Shown here in pieces: positions 1 through 7,515 of a DNA stretch of 36,551 bases. Under the pieces are notes generated by a model. That model searched no databases, had not been told where the DNA came from, and saw nothing but the letters and a program-made list of their open reading frames with translations. The position numbers were made by a program, and so were the translations under genes. The stretch lies in assembly GCA_012840085.1 (NCBI GenBank), contig DUMB01000062.1:1-36551 (forward strand). Direction: 5' to 3'. Within the stretch, counting starts at the first letter, position 1; every line of letters begins with the position of its first letter. This stretch comes from Clostridiaceae bacterium. GTDB lineage: Bacteria > Bacillota > Clostridia > Acetivibrionales > DUMB01.

Positions 1-12
1 AATTTTACTCAT
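1..12 (-). CDS. Possible 5' end of a gene leaving the window
   Basis: On the minus strand an ATG at 12-10 opens a frame reading M-S-K-I before the window ends. It is preceded by AGAAAGGA about nine bases upstream, a plausible ribosome binding site. Only four codons are visible, so the product cannot be named. Confidence 0.25.
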
Positions 13-302
13 AGCGTAGATCCTTTCTTGTGTGTTGTTGGTTTGTGGTGAATTGATAATAACACAAAAAAGTATCTTTCGCTTTTTTTATTCAGTTTTC
101 ATGTAACACATCAATTGTAACTATACAAATTTCTTTCCTAATTTTCTTCCTCATTTTCCCTGTTTTGTGTTATTATTTAATTAACACCCTCTCATTACCT
201 TTTTTGCGCTTTATACAGCAACTTGATTGTAACGGATTCTAACCTTATTTTTTCTGCATTTTTTTACCACCGCCAAAATCAGCATACTAGTAAATACCAC
301 AA
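13..302. other. AT-rich intergenic stretch
   Basis: This stretch is AT-rich with several T-runs. No convincing ORF, RNA gene or strong hairpin is visible. It probably holds the promoter of the minus-strand gene that leaves the window on the left, as well as upstream sequence for the promoter at 303. Confidence 0.4.
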
Positions 303-332
303 TTGACAAGGACTAGTCAAAACACTTATAAT
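303..332 (+). promoter_or_regulatory. Sigma-A promoter with internal palindrome
   Basis: TTGACA (303-308) and TATAAT (327-332) are both perfect hexamers separated by 18 bp, about 55 bp upstream of the ORF at 387. The spacer contains GACTAGTC, and TTGAC...GTCAA (303-320) forms an inverted repeat covering the -35 element. This could be an operator for an unknown repressor; that part is inference. Confidence 0.7.
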
Positions 333-386
333 TGAATAATAAGAGAATTGGAAAATGAATTATTTTATAAGCTTAAGGAGTGAGCA

Positions 387-785
387 ATGTTGAAGGATAT
401 AATGCTGGATGAGTTTCAGTATACCGTATCGGAGCTGCTTGTAAGAAATAAGAGCATTATCGATTCAATTACCAAGTTCCAGGATTCAAATGCAAGGGTA
501 AACCGTTCAATTGTAAAAGCTGTAACGCATTGCGGCTGCATAAAAATCAATGCTAGAAAGCAGGCATTCAATGAAAGCGAAGAATTTGAGGAAGTTCAAA
601 ATGCCCTGGAAACCCATTTGGAAGGCAAATTGTGTGATAACTGCAAGGATATTATTGAAAAGGAAATTGGCCGGAACTTGTTCTATCTTGCTTCCATTTG
701 CAACACTCTGGACCTGAATATATATGATATATTGTTAAAAGAACTTGAAAGAGTAAGGCTTCTTGGTAAATACAGCCTCAGATAA
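387..785 (+). CDS. Conserved hypothetical four-cysteine helical protein
   Basis: A 132-residue cytoplasmic protein without signal peptide or membrane segment. ATG 387 follows TAAGGAG with good spacing and a strong promoter at 303-332. It is mostly helical with two cysteine pairs, a CGC (about residues 49-51) and a CDNC (about 83-86), which could bind a metal. Its C-terminal half (LASICNTLDLNIYDILLKE) resembles the short helical tail of MazG-like proteins. I recall similar clostridial proteins annotated only as domains of unknown function, so no function is assigned. It is convergent with radA, and the two stop codons overlap by 8 bp. Confidence 0.8.
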   Translation: MLKDIMLDEFQYTVSELLVRNKSIIDSITKFQDSNARVNRSIVKAVTHCGCIKINARKQAFNESEEFEEVQNALETHLEGKLCDNCKDIIEKEIGRNLFYLASICNTLDLNIYDILLKELERVRLLGKYSLR

Positions 786-2142
786 TCAGCTCCAGGGCTT
801 CCTGAACATTCTTAACAGCCGTTATATTAATATCACTGCCTGCTCCTTGTATGCGCTTGATAAGGTTCATATTGCCTGCAGGTATAATGCAATTTTTGAA
901 TCCTATACGTCTGGCTTCCATAACTCTCTTATCAATCTGGCTGACAGCCCTGATTTCACCTGTGAGGCCCACTTCTCCTATCATCACTGTATCCTCTCTT
1001 ACCGGAGTATTCTTGAAACTGGAGGCAATTGCCACTATAATCCCAAGATCACATGCAGGTTCGTCAACTTTTATTCCTCCCACCACGTTTACATAGGCAT
1101 CATAATTATAGAGCTGTAAACCTACACGTTTTTCAAGGACTGCCATAAGAAGCGTTATACGGTTATAGTCCACTCCGGTTGCCATTCTTCTCGGCATTCC
1201 AAAATTTGTCGCACAAACAAGAGCCTGTATTTCTATCAGCATAGGTCTTGTGCCTTCCAGGCTGCAAACGACGGCAGATCCAGGAACGTTTTCAGACCTG
1301 CCTGAAAGCATTATTTCTGAAGGATTATCTACTTCAACAAGTCCTCTGTCGCTCATTTCAAATATTCCTATTTCATTTGTCGAACCAAACCTGTTCTTTA
1401 CAGACCTCAATATCCTGTAGCTGAGATGTCTCTCACCTTCAAAGTAGAGTACCGTATCAACCATATGTTCAAGTACCCTGGGCCCTGCAATTGCGCCTTC
1501 CTTGGTGACATGCCCAACAATTATTATGGAAATGCCAAGGCTTTTTGCAATTCTCATAAGCGCTCCGGTAATTTCCCGTACCTGGCTCACACTGCCGGGT
1601 GCCGAAGAAAGCTGCTCACTATAAACCGTCTGAATTGAATCGATAATCACAAGCCCCGGCTTTTCCGCATCTATAATCTTTTCAATTAATGAGAAGTTTG
1701 TCTCAGACAACATAAGTATGTCCTGCCTGTTTACACCAAGCCTGTCTGCCCTTATTTTAATTTGTTTTATAGATTCTTCTCCCGAGGCATAAAGAATTTT
1801 CCGGTCAGTCTTTATCTTCTCACATACCTGCAGCAGGAGTGTGGACTTTCCAATCCCAGGATCTCCCCCTACCAGAATAAGAGATCCGTCAACAATTCCT
1901 CCTCCAAGTACTCTGTCAAGCTCTTTTATCCCCGTAGAACTGCGTTCTTCCTTATCAACATTGACATCCTTTAAACTTACCGCTTGTACATTGCCAGCAG
2001 GCTTTGCCAAACTGCTGAATTTGTCCTGGGCAGTTTCCTCAACAAACGTATTCCACTGATTACAGGCAGGGCATTTACCAAGCCATCCGCTTGACTCATA
2101 TCCACATTCCTGACATACAAAAATCGTCTTAACTTTCGACAC
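778..2142 (-). CDS. radA: DNA repair protein RadA (Sms)
   Basis: 454 residues, the normal length of RadA. The N-terminal zinc finger has C10, C13, C24 and C27. A RecA-like ATPase core follows, with Walker A GDPGIGKST near residue 93 and the RadA-specific KNRFG motif near 250. The last ~150 residues are the Lon-like domain (GGIKVDEPACDLGI). RadA is a DnaB-type helicase that processes branched recombination intermediates with RecA. The start is GTG at 2142, preceded by GGGAG. In Bacillus radA follows clpC in one operon; here glycan genes and about 5 kb separate the two. Confidence 0.96.
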   Translation of the reverse strand: MSKVKTIFVCQECGYESSGWLGKCPACNQWNTFVEETAQDKFSSLAKPAGNVQAVSLKDVNVDKEERSSTGIKELDRVLGGGIVDGSLILVGGDPGIGKSTLLLQVCEKIKTDRKILYASGEESIKQIKIRADRLGVNRQDILMLSETNFSLIEKIIDAEKPGLVIIDSIQTVYSEQLSSAPGSVSQVREITGALMRIAKSLGISIIIVGHVTKEGAIAGPRVLEHMVDTVLYFEGERHLSYRILRSVKNRFGSTNEIGIFEMSDRGLVEVDNPSEIMLSGRSENVPGSAVVCSLEGTRPMLIEIQALVCATNFGMPRRMATGVDYNRITLLMAVLEKRVGLQLYNYDAYVNVVGGIKVDEPACDLGIIVAIASSFKNTPVREDTVMIGEVGLTGEIRAVSQIDKRVMEARRIGFKNCIIPAGNMNLIKRIQGAGSDINITAVKNVQEALELII

Positions 2143-2263
2143 TTACCATTCTCCCATCTGTACCGGTATCTTTCGTGCAATTATATATCGCTTGTATTAT
2201 CATATTTTCAATGCACTTGAGAAAATTATAACATATTTTGTAATCAGAGATAACACTATCTGT

Positions 2264-2580
2264 CATAACTTGTTGTACAGGCATTTCGACAGCAGAAGTT
2301 CCAAACTTAGGAGCCGGTAAGCTTGCTACAGGCAAATCAATTCGCTTTTATTAAAGGATGTATCCTTTAACACGGGGTGTGCAGAGGAGATTCCCCTCGC
2401 CAATTCAGGGGGGCGCTCAGGATGCTTGCATCCGGCGAAGGGGAAGCAGCTCCCCTGTCGAAAAAATTTCGCAGCAATTTTGCTCAGGAGATTTGCCTTA
2501 TCCTCTGCTTTGCTGAACAAATTCTAAGCTTTCTAATCTCTCCACAATTCTATATCTCACTGCTTGGCACAACAAATTAA
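2264..2580. mobile_element. MITE-like hairpin-rich intergenic element (copy A)
   Basis: The radA-GH15 gap holds a more GC-rich segment than usual here. The left end reads AACTTGTTGTACAGGCATTT (2267 on). The right end (about 2564-2578) carries the inverted counterpart GGCACAACAAATT, giving imperfect terminal inverted repeats. A second inverted pair is CAGGCAAATC near 2329 and GATTTGCCT near 2490. Inside are several hairpins, for example TAAAGGAT/ATCCTTTA (2352-2369) and GGATGC/GCATCC (about 2420-2433). The left ~75 bp is similar to sequences at 7448 and 34640. No transposase is encoded. This could be a non-autonomous element or a structured RNA; I favour a repeat. Confidence 0.45.
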
Positions 2581-2584
2581 CTTA

Positions 2585-4522
2585 TTAACTTGATTTTTCC
2601 TCCCCATATAGCTCAAAAGCTGTAAGCACAAACATTGCATGAGACCATGTAAGGGGTATGACCCATGCCGGTTTTCCGGTTTCCCTATCGACCTGTTCCG
2701 GAAGAAGTCCTAACGAAGTCTGTGCTCTTATAACCCAGTCAAGATATGATTGTGCTTTTTCTAAGTTTCCCCTCCTGATATGATAAAGTGCAACCCACAG
2801 CGTAGCAACCACCCATGGGTTTCCGCCGATATAATTATCATTTTCATATCTCTTTATTCCACCTACCGATGGTACATATAGCGCTTTTTCAACAATTTCT
2901 GCTGTTCCTGACACTCTCGGGTCATCAGGCTGAAACACCTCAAATGGCACTGATAGCCCTATAAGACTCACATCAATAGTAGGGTCTTCAAGTGTAACAT
3001 CCCTCATGAAACCCTTTGGATTTACTTTTACAACCGTTGTCCTTTCAGAATGTTCACAACCCCAGGGATTCAGTTTGGTTCTGACACTTCTCAGGAAATG
3101 CCCCCGTTCTTCCTGCCATAAAACCCTTTCCATTGCATCCTTTATTTTTTTTGCCGCATCCAGCCATTCCGCCGTCTCACTTTCGGGCCTGCAGAGAGCC
3201 TCCGCAATTCTCACACCCGCCATAATGCCTGAGTAAACCGCTGCGCAAGAATATGTATGCTCTCCAAATCTCTCCTCCCACAAGTCATAGCTTAGTCCCG
3301 GAAGTTGAGTTTCAGGATCAATGTAAGATATCATAAAGTTCACTGCTTTTCTGACGCTTTCCCACATCTTTCTGAGAAATTCAATGCTGCCTGTAACTTC
3401 ATAGTGTTTGAACATTCCCCATACAATTGTTCCAACCTCGTCAATCTGCATACCCCAGGATGGAGCAAGATTGCCGTCCATGTGATACCTCTGCTGCCAT
3501 GAACCGTCATCCAGCTGTGCATTGACAGCCCATTCAAAAAACTTGTCAACAGCATCATGAAGGCCGCATTTATCCAGTGCAGCGGTTATAAAAGCCGCAT
3601 CCCTGCCCCAGCAATAGGCATATCTCCCGCACCTTGTAAAATTTTCATCCAGTTCAGGTGCAGCAAGAAGGCCTCCGGTCTTTTCATCAGACATCAGTTT
3701 GAATACTAAGAGGGAGCGCTTGTAAAGGCTTTCAACATCTTCCCTGTGTGTTTTAAGCTGTTTCGCATTTTTTAAGAAGTCAAGCCAGTATTTCCTGGTT
3801 ATTTCATAACTCTCTTGAATATCAGTATTTTTAAACTCCTGTATTAATTTATTAACCCCTTTTAGCGTATGAGAGGCACAAATAAACAGCGTAAAATTTT
3901 TGCTGTCGCCAGGCTTAAGTTCACCCAGCTTCCATGACAAAGCTCCATCATTCATCATTCCAATGCTGTCGCATCCACACAGGCATGTACTACGTGCACT
4001 TTCAAAGGCGTTGCACCCCAGCTGGAACTGATAGCTTTCCGTGACCGAGGCAATTGAAATATAATAATTGTGCCTGTAGTGTATCAGGGCATCGCTCCGG
4101 AAGTCAAAGAGGATACTTCCGAGGTGCTGGTTTGATGTCATTCCGGAGGAATAGAGCATGAATCCCATATCTCTTTCCTGACCTGAAAGGTTTTCTATTT
4201 TATAGTTTCTCACAAGTATATCGGCATAAGGCAAAACGTAATCCGTCTGAGTCACTCTCAGTCCTCTGTCCGGATCTTCGCACACCGTCTCGAGAATATT
4301 CGTGTCTTTTATATACTGCTGGTTGTGCCTGAAACTTTCTCCATCCAGCCACAGCGTGCTGTATTGCTGCCCAGCGAAAAAAATTCCTGCGCGCATGCTG
4401 TTAATATGCTGCGGGTAATCAATATTTGGCCAGAACAATCTCACAAGTTCACCCCTGGAGGTGATGCAAGCAAGCATGCGGGAATTTCCGATTACGGCAT
4501 CATTAAAATATGTTTTTTGCAT
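2585..4522 (-). CDS. Glycoside hydrolase family 15 (glucoamylase-like)
   Basis: 645 residues from ATG 4522, chosen because GGAGG lies eight bases upstream; the longer TTG frame from 4537 would contain that ribosome binding site. The N-terminal ~270 residues match the beta-sandwich domain of prokaryotic GH15 (AVIGNSRMLACI, NIDYPQHIN). The rest is an (alpha/alpha)6 barrel with RYAYCWGRDAAFI, a YDLWEER general-acid region (Glu near 416) and LPEQVDRETG...PLTWSHA with the general base Glu near 606. GH15 enzymes release glucose from alpha-glucans or trehalose by inversion. No signal peptide is visible, so it is probably intracellular, acting on glycogen, oligosaccharides or trehalose. It is divergent from the GT2 gene at 4623. 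Confidence 0.9.
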   Translation of the reverse strand: MQKTYFNDAVIGNSRMLACITSRGELVRLFWPNIDYPQHINSMRAGIFFAGQQYSTLWLDGESFRHNQQYIKDTNILETVCEDPDRGLRVTQTDYVLPYADILVRNYKIENLSGQERDMGFMLYSSGMTSNQHLGSILFDFRSDALIHYRHNYYISIASVTESYQFQLGCNAFESARSTCLCGCDSIGMMNDGALSWKLGELKPGDSKNFTLFICASHTLKGVNKLIQEFKNTDIQESYEITRKYWLDFLKNAKQLKTHREDVESLYKRSLLVFKLMSDEKTGGLLAAPELDENFTRCGRYAYCWGRDAAFITAALDKCGLHDAVDKFFEWAVNAQLDDGSWQQRYHMDGNLAPSWGMQIDEVGTIVWGMFKHYEVTGSIEFLRKMWESVRKAVNFMISYIDPETQLPGLSYDLWEERFGEHTYSCAAVYSGIMAGVRIAEALCRPESETAEWLDAAKKIKDAMERVLWQEERGHFLRSVRTKLNPWGCEHSERTTVVKVNPKGFMRDVTLEDPTIDVSLIGLSVPFEVFQPDDPRVSGTAEIVEKALYVPSVGGIKRYENDNYIGGNPWVVATLWVALYHIRRGNLEKAQSYLDWVIRAQTSLGLLPEQVDRETGKPAWVIPLTWSHAMFVLTAFELYGEEKSS

Positions 4523-4622
4523 TGAGATAACCTCCAATAAAATCTTTAATAATAAATATTTTCCCTAATATAGCACAAAATAATATATGATTTAAGCCAA
4601 GTTTTATTTATCGGAGGAATAA

Positions 4623-5879
4623 ATGTTCGGGGAACTAAATATACTCATACTTCGCATTACACAAATTATCCAGGTGATAATCTTTATGGGCGGCTGTTAT
4701 TTTCTGGGTGTATCAATGTTTGGATGGAAAAAGAGAAAAGAGGAAAGTGCAGACCTATACCCTCCTTCCAAACGTTTCGCATTGGTTGTTGCCGCTCACA
4801 ATGAAGAACTTGTAATAGCCCATATAATTGAAAGCCTGAAAAGACAGAACTACCCGAAAAATCTTTTTGACATTTTCGTAGTGGCAGACAACTGCACGGA
4901 CAATACGGCAAAAATAGCAGAAAAATGTGGCGCTATCGTGTACGAGAGATTTAATGAGCATGAAAGAGGTAAAGGTTATGCTCTTGAATGGATATTCCAG
5001 AAAATATACTCAATGAACAACAAGTACGATGCAATCTGTGTATTTGACGCTGACAATCTTGTATCTGCAAACTTTCTGCTTGAAATGAACAAGCAGCTTT
5101 GTAAAGGACATAAGGTGATACAGGGTTACATAGACAGCAAGAATCCTTTTGATTCATGGATAACATGTTCATACTCAATTGCATTCTGGCTTTCTAACAG
5201 AATATTCCAGCTTCCAAGATATTACCTTGGATTAAGCTGCGGGCTGTGTGGTACAGGCTTTTGCATAGACATAGAAGTGCTGAAGAAAATTGGCTGGGGA
5301 GCGACCTGCCTGACAGAAGACCTGGAGTTTACCATGAAACTTGCACTTAATGGTATGAAAATCTCCTGGGCGCATAATGCCGTTATTTATGATGAAAAAC
5401 CCATTACTTTAAAGCAGTCATGGAATCAGCGCAAACGGTGGATGCAAGGGCACGCAGATGTTGCAAGCCGTTATTTGGGACCGCTTTTTGCCAAGGCATT
5501 CAAGCAGTGCGATCTGGCAGCATTTGATTGTGCCATATATCTCTTCCAGCCAATAAGGTTTATATTTATAGGCCTGATTACAATAATGATGTGGATTCAG
5601 ACAATATATCCGGAATCACCGTTTTACAGCATGCAGTATGTCTTTCCTACTGCCATATGGTATATTTTTGTCGTGCTGCAGTTTTTGTACGGGCCTTTGG
5701 TAATTCTTGCTGAAGGAAAGTTTAATTTCAAAGTAATCCTCGGCTTTATTATTTATCCGATTTACTGCCTTACCTGGATTCCTATCACAATACAGGGTTT
5801 CCTCAGCAAGGATAATAAAAACTGGAGTCATACAATTCACACTCGTGAAATAAGCATAAAGGAGCTGGAAAAAGCATAG
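4623..5879 (+). CDS. Membrane GT2 glycosyltransferase, processive type
   Basis: 418 residues. ATG 4623 follows TCGGAGG with ideal spacing. One membrane segment (about residues 10-32) precedes a GT-A catalytic domain: AAHNEE, DNCTDNT, a DADN metal-binding motif, LTEDLEF (catalytic region) and QRKRW, the Q-x-x-R-W signature of processive GT2 enzymes of the cellulose/hyaluronan synthase type. Two to four further membrane segments follow (about 300-400). It therefore probably polymerises a sugar at the membrane and may export it; the substrate is unknown. It is tail-to-tail with a closely related paralogue at 5896, 16 bp away, suggesting an inverted duplication. Confidence 0.88.
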   Translation: MFGELNILILRITQIIQVIIFMGGCYFLGVSMFGWKKRKEESADLYPPSKRFALVVAAHNEELVIAHIIESLKRQNYPKNLFDIFVVADNCTDNTAKIAEKCGAIVYERFNEHERGKGYALEWIFQKIYSMNNKYDAICVFDADNLVSANFLLEMNKQLCKGHKVIQGYIDSKNPFDSWITCSYSIAFWLSNRIFQLPRYYLGLSCGLCGTGFCIDIEVLKKIGWGATCLTEDLEFTMKLALNGMKISWAHNAVIYDEKPITLKQSWNQRKRWMQGHADVASRYLGPLFAKAFKQCDLAAFDCAIYLFQPIRFIFIGLITIMMWIQTIYPESPFYSMQYVFPTAIWYIFVVLQFLYGPLVILAEGKFNFKVILGFIIYPIYCLTWIPITIQGFLSKDNKNWSHTIHTREISIKELEKA

Positions 5880-5895
5880 TGGCCAACCTTTTCGG

Positions 5896-7176
5896 TCAGC
5901 CTTCCTCTTTCAGTTTATTATTGATTTCCTGAATGTCTATAGACCTGGTGTGTATAGTATGTACCCATTCTTTGTCATCCTTACAAATAAATCCCTGTAT
6001 TATTATTGGTATCCAGGTGAGATTGTAAAAAGGGAATAAAACAAAGTAGTACAAAAGTTTTGGGCTTATCTTTCCCTCAATGAAAACAAAAATCCCGGAT
6101 ATATATGTTGCAACCAGCGTTGATAACGCTGAAATAATAGAACTGGTTTTCATTATAGTGGAAAAGTCATAAAACAATATGAATTTCAGAAAATTTACAA
6201 GAAGACATATTCCGCTAGTAACTATTATTAGCGGTTGAATAAGGTATAAAGCACAGTCAAAAGCAACCATGCTTCTGTCCTTTACAGCTTTCCTGAGCAA
6301 TCTCAAAAAATATCTGCAGGTACAGTCGGCCTGGCCCTGCATCCAGCGTTTTCTCTGCCGCCACGACTGTTTGAGCGTCAGAGGCTTTTCATCGTATACC
6401 ACTGCGTCATGTGCCCAATATACCTTCATATCGTTTAAAACCATTTTTATTGTGAATTCAAGGTCCTCAGTAAGGCACGTAGCGCCCCATCCTATTTTCT
6501 TGAGGACATCCGTCGCAACAACAAAACCGGTTCCTCCAATTGCACAGCTCAAACCCAGATAATATCTGGGAAGCTGAAACAGCCTGTTATTCAGCCAGTA
6601 TGTAATGGCATAGCTGCCTGATATGATAGAGTCAAAAGGATTTTTGCTATCAAGGTAGCCCTGAATTAACTTATGGCCCATGCACAGGTGCTTGTTCATC
6701 ACTTTCAAAAAATTAGGTGAAACAAGATTATCTGCATCAAACACGCATATGGCGTCATACTTCTTCTCCATTTTAAATATTTTCTCAAACATCCACTCAA
6801 GGGCATACCCCTTACCCTTCTTTTCCTCACTGTATCTTTTATAAACCTGGGCACCGTTTGCCTCTGCCACTTCCGCTGTTCTGTCCGTACAATTATCTGC
6901 GATGACAAATATATCATACATATCTGACGGATAATCCAAACTTTTCAGGTTGCGCACAATATTTCCCACAACCTTTTCTTCATTATGCGCTGCTATAACT
7001 AATGCAAACCTGTTGACAGGAGCAAACTTACCGGCATCAACTTCCTTTCTTTTAAACCAGCCAAATATTGATATCACAAAATGGTAAAGAAATATAGGAA
7101 ACAGCGCATATTGCATTACAGTAACAAATGTTTTAATCGCTAACTTTATAGTATACAAATCAACTATCTGTCGCAA
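5896..7176 (-). CDS. Membrane GT2 glycosyltransferase, paralogue
   Basis: 426 residues from a TTG at 7176, preceded by GGGGGGTGG eight bases upstream. The longer frame starting at ATG 7242 is less likely: that ATG sits inside a 10-bp hairpin stem, lacks a ribosome binding site, and adds about 27 residues absent from the paralogue. The catalytic domain repeats the motifs of the 4623 gene (AAHNEE, DNCTDRT, DADN, LTEDLEF, QRKRW), with N- and C-terminal membrane segments. By eye the catalytic regions are well over half identical. Differences cluster in the membrane parts, so the two may differ in partner or polymer. Substrate unknown. Confidence 0.86.
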   Translation of the reverse strand: MRQIVDLYTIKLAIKTFVTVMQYALFPIFLYHFVISIFGWFKRKEVDAGKFAPVNRFALVIAAHNEEKVVGNIVRNLKSLDYPSDMYDIFVIADNCTDRTAEVAEANGAQVYKRYSEEKKGKGYALEWMFEKIFKMEKKYDAICVFDADNLVSPNFLKVMNKHLCMGHKLIQGYLDSKNPFDSIISGSYAITYWLNNRLFQLPRYYLGLSCAIGGTGFVVATDVLKKIGWGATCLTEDLEFTIKMVLNDMKVYWAHDAVVYDEKPLTLKQSWRQRKRWMQGQADCTCRYFLRLLRKAVKDRSMVAFDCALYLIQPLIIVTSGICLLVNFLKFILFYDFSTIMKTSSIISALSTLVATYISGIFVFIEGKISPKLLYYFVLFPFYNLTWIPIIIQGFICKDDKEWVHTIHTRSIDIQEINNKLKEEG

Positions 7177-7232
7177 AGTTAAATCCACCCCCCGGAAGTA
7201 ATTACAAAAGTCGTTTTTCGCACAATAATTAA

Positions 7233-7257
7233 GGTGCCTCATTGTTGATGAGGCACC
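7233..7257 (-). terminator. Strong hairpin, possible clpC operon terminator
   Basis: GGTGCCTCAT and ATGAGGCACC form a perfect 10-bp stem with a 5-base loop. On the minus strand it is followed by TTAATTATT, an imperfect U-tract. It lies about 260 bp downstream of clpC and in the leader of the 7176 glycosyltransferase, so it may end clpC transcripts or regulate the glycosyltransferase. Confidence 0.45.
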
Positions 7258-7447
7258 ATTTAAATAGGCTAATTTAAAATCAATAAATTATCAAATTCTA
7301 TAAAACTAAATTTTGCCAAGTTTTTCGCAGAATAACATTAATTTTTGTCATTAAATTCACTCGTTCATAACGTAGCTAAGTTATAAGCTTTATTTTAACA
7401 GTATTTATTATTAGTGCCTCATACAAAAAACTTAAAACAAAATTTTA

Positions 7448-7515
7448 GTCCAACTTGTTGTGCCGGCATTCCGGTAACAGGGTTCCGGGCTCAAAAGCTC
7501 TCCAATTTAATTTTA
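7448..7515. repeat. Intergenic repeat copy B next to clpC stop
   Basis: AACTTGTTGTGCCGGCATTC followed by GGTAACAGGGTTCCGGG resembles the left end of the element at 2264 over about 45 bp with one gap. It ends immediately beside the clpC stop codon. It contains CCGG-based short stems. The right-hand end of the element is not visible here, so it is either partial or only a conserved 3'-flank motif. Confidence 0.35.

Noticed and set aside
2326..2520. 64-codon minus-strand frame in the repeat element
   Set aside because: It runs through several hairpins, has no ribosome site, and the DNA is better explained as a repeat.
5880..5902. Hairpin GGCC...GGTCAGCC between the convergent GT2 genes as a terminator
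   Set aside because: The stem has two internal mismatches and no T-run; too weak to call.
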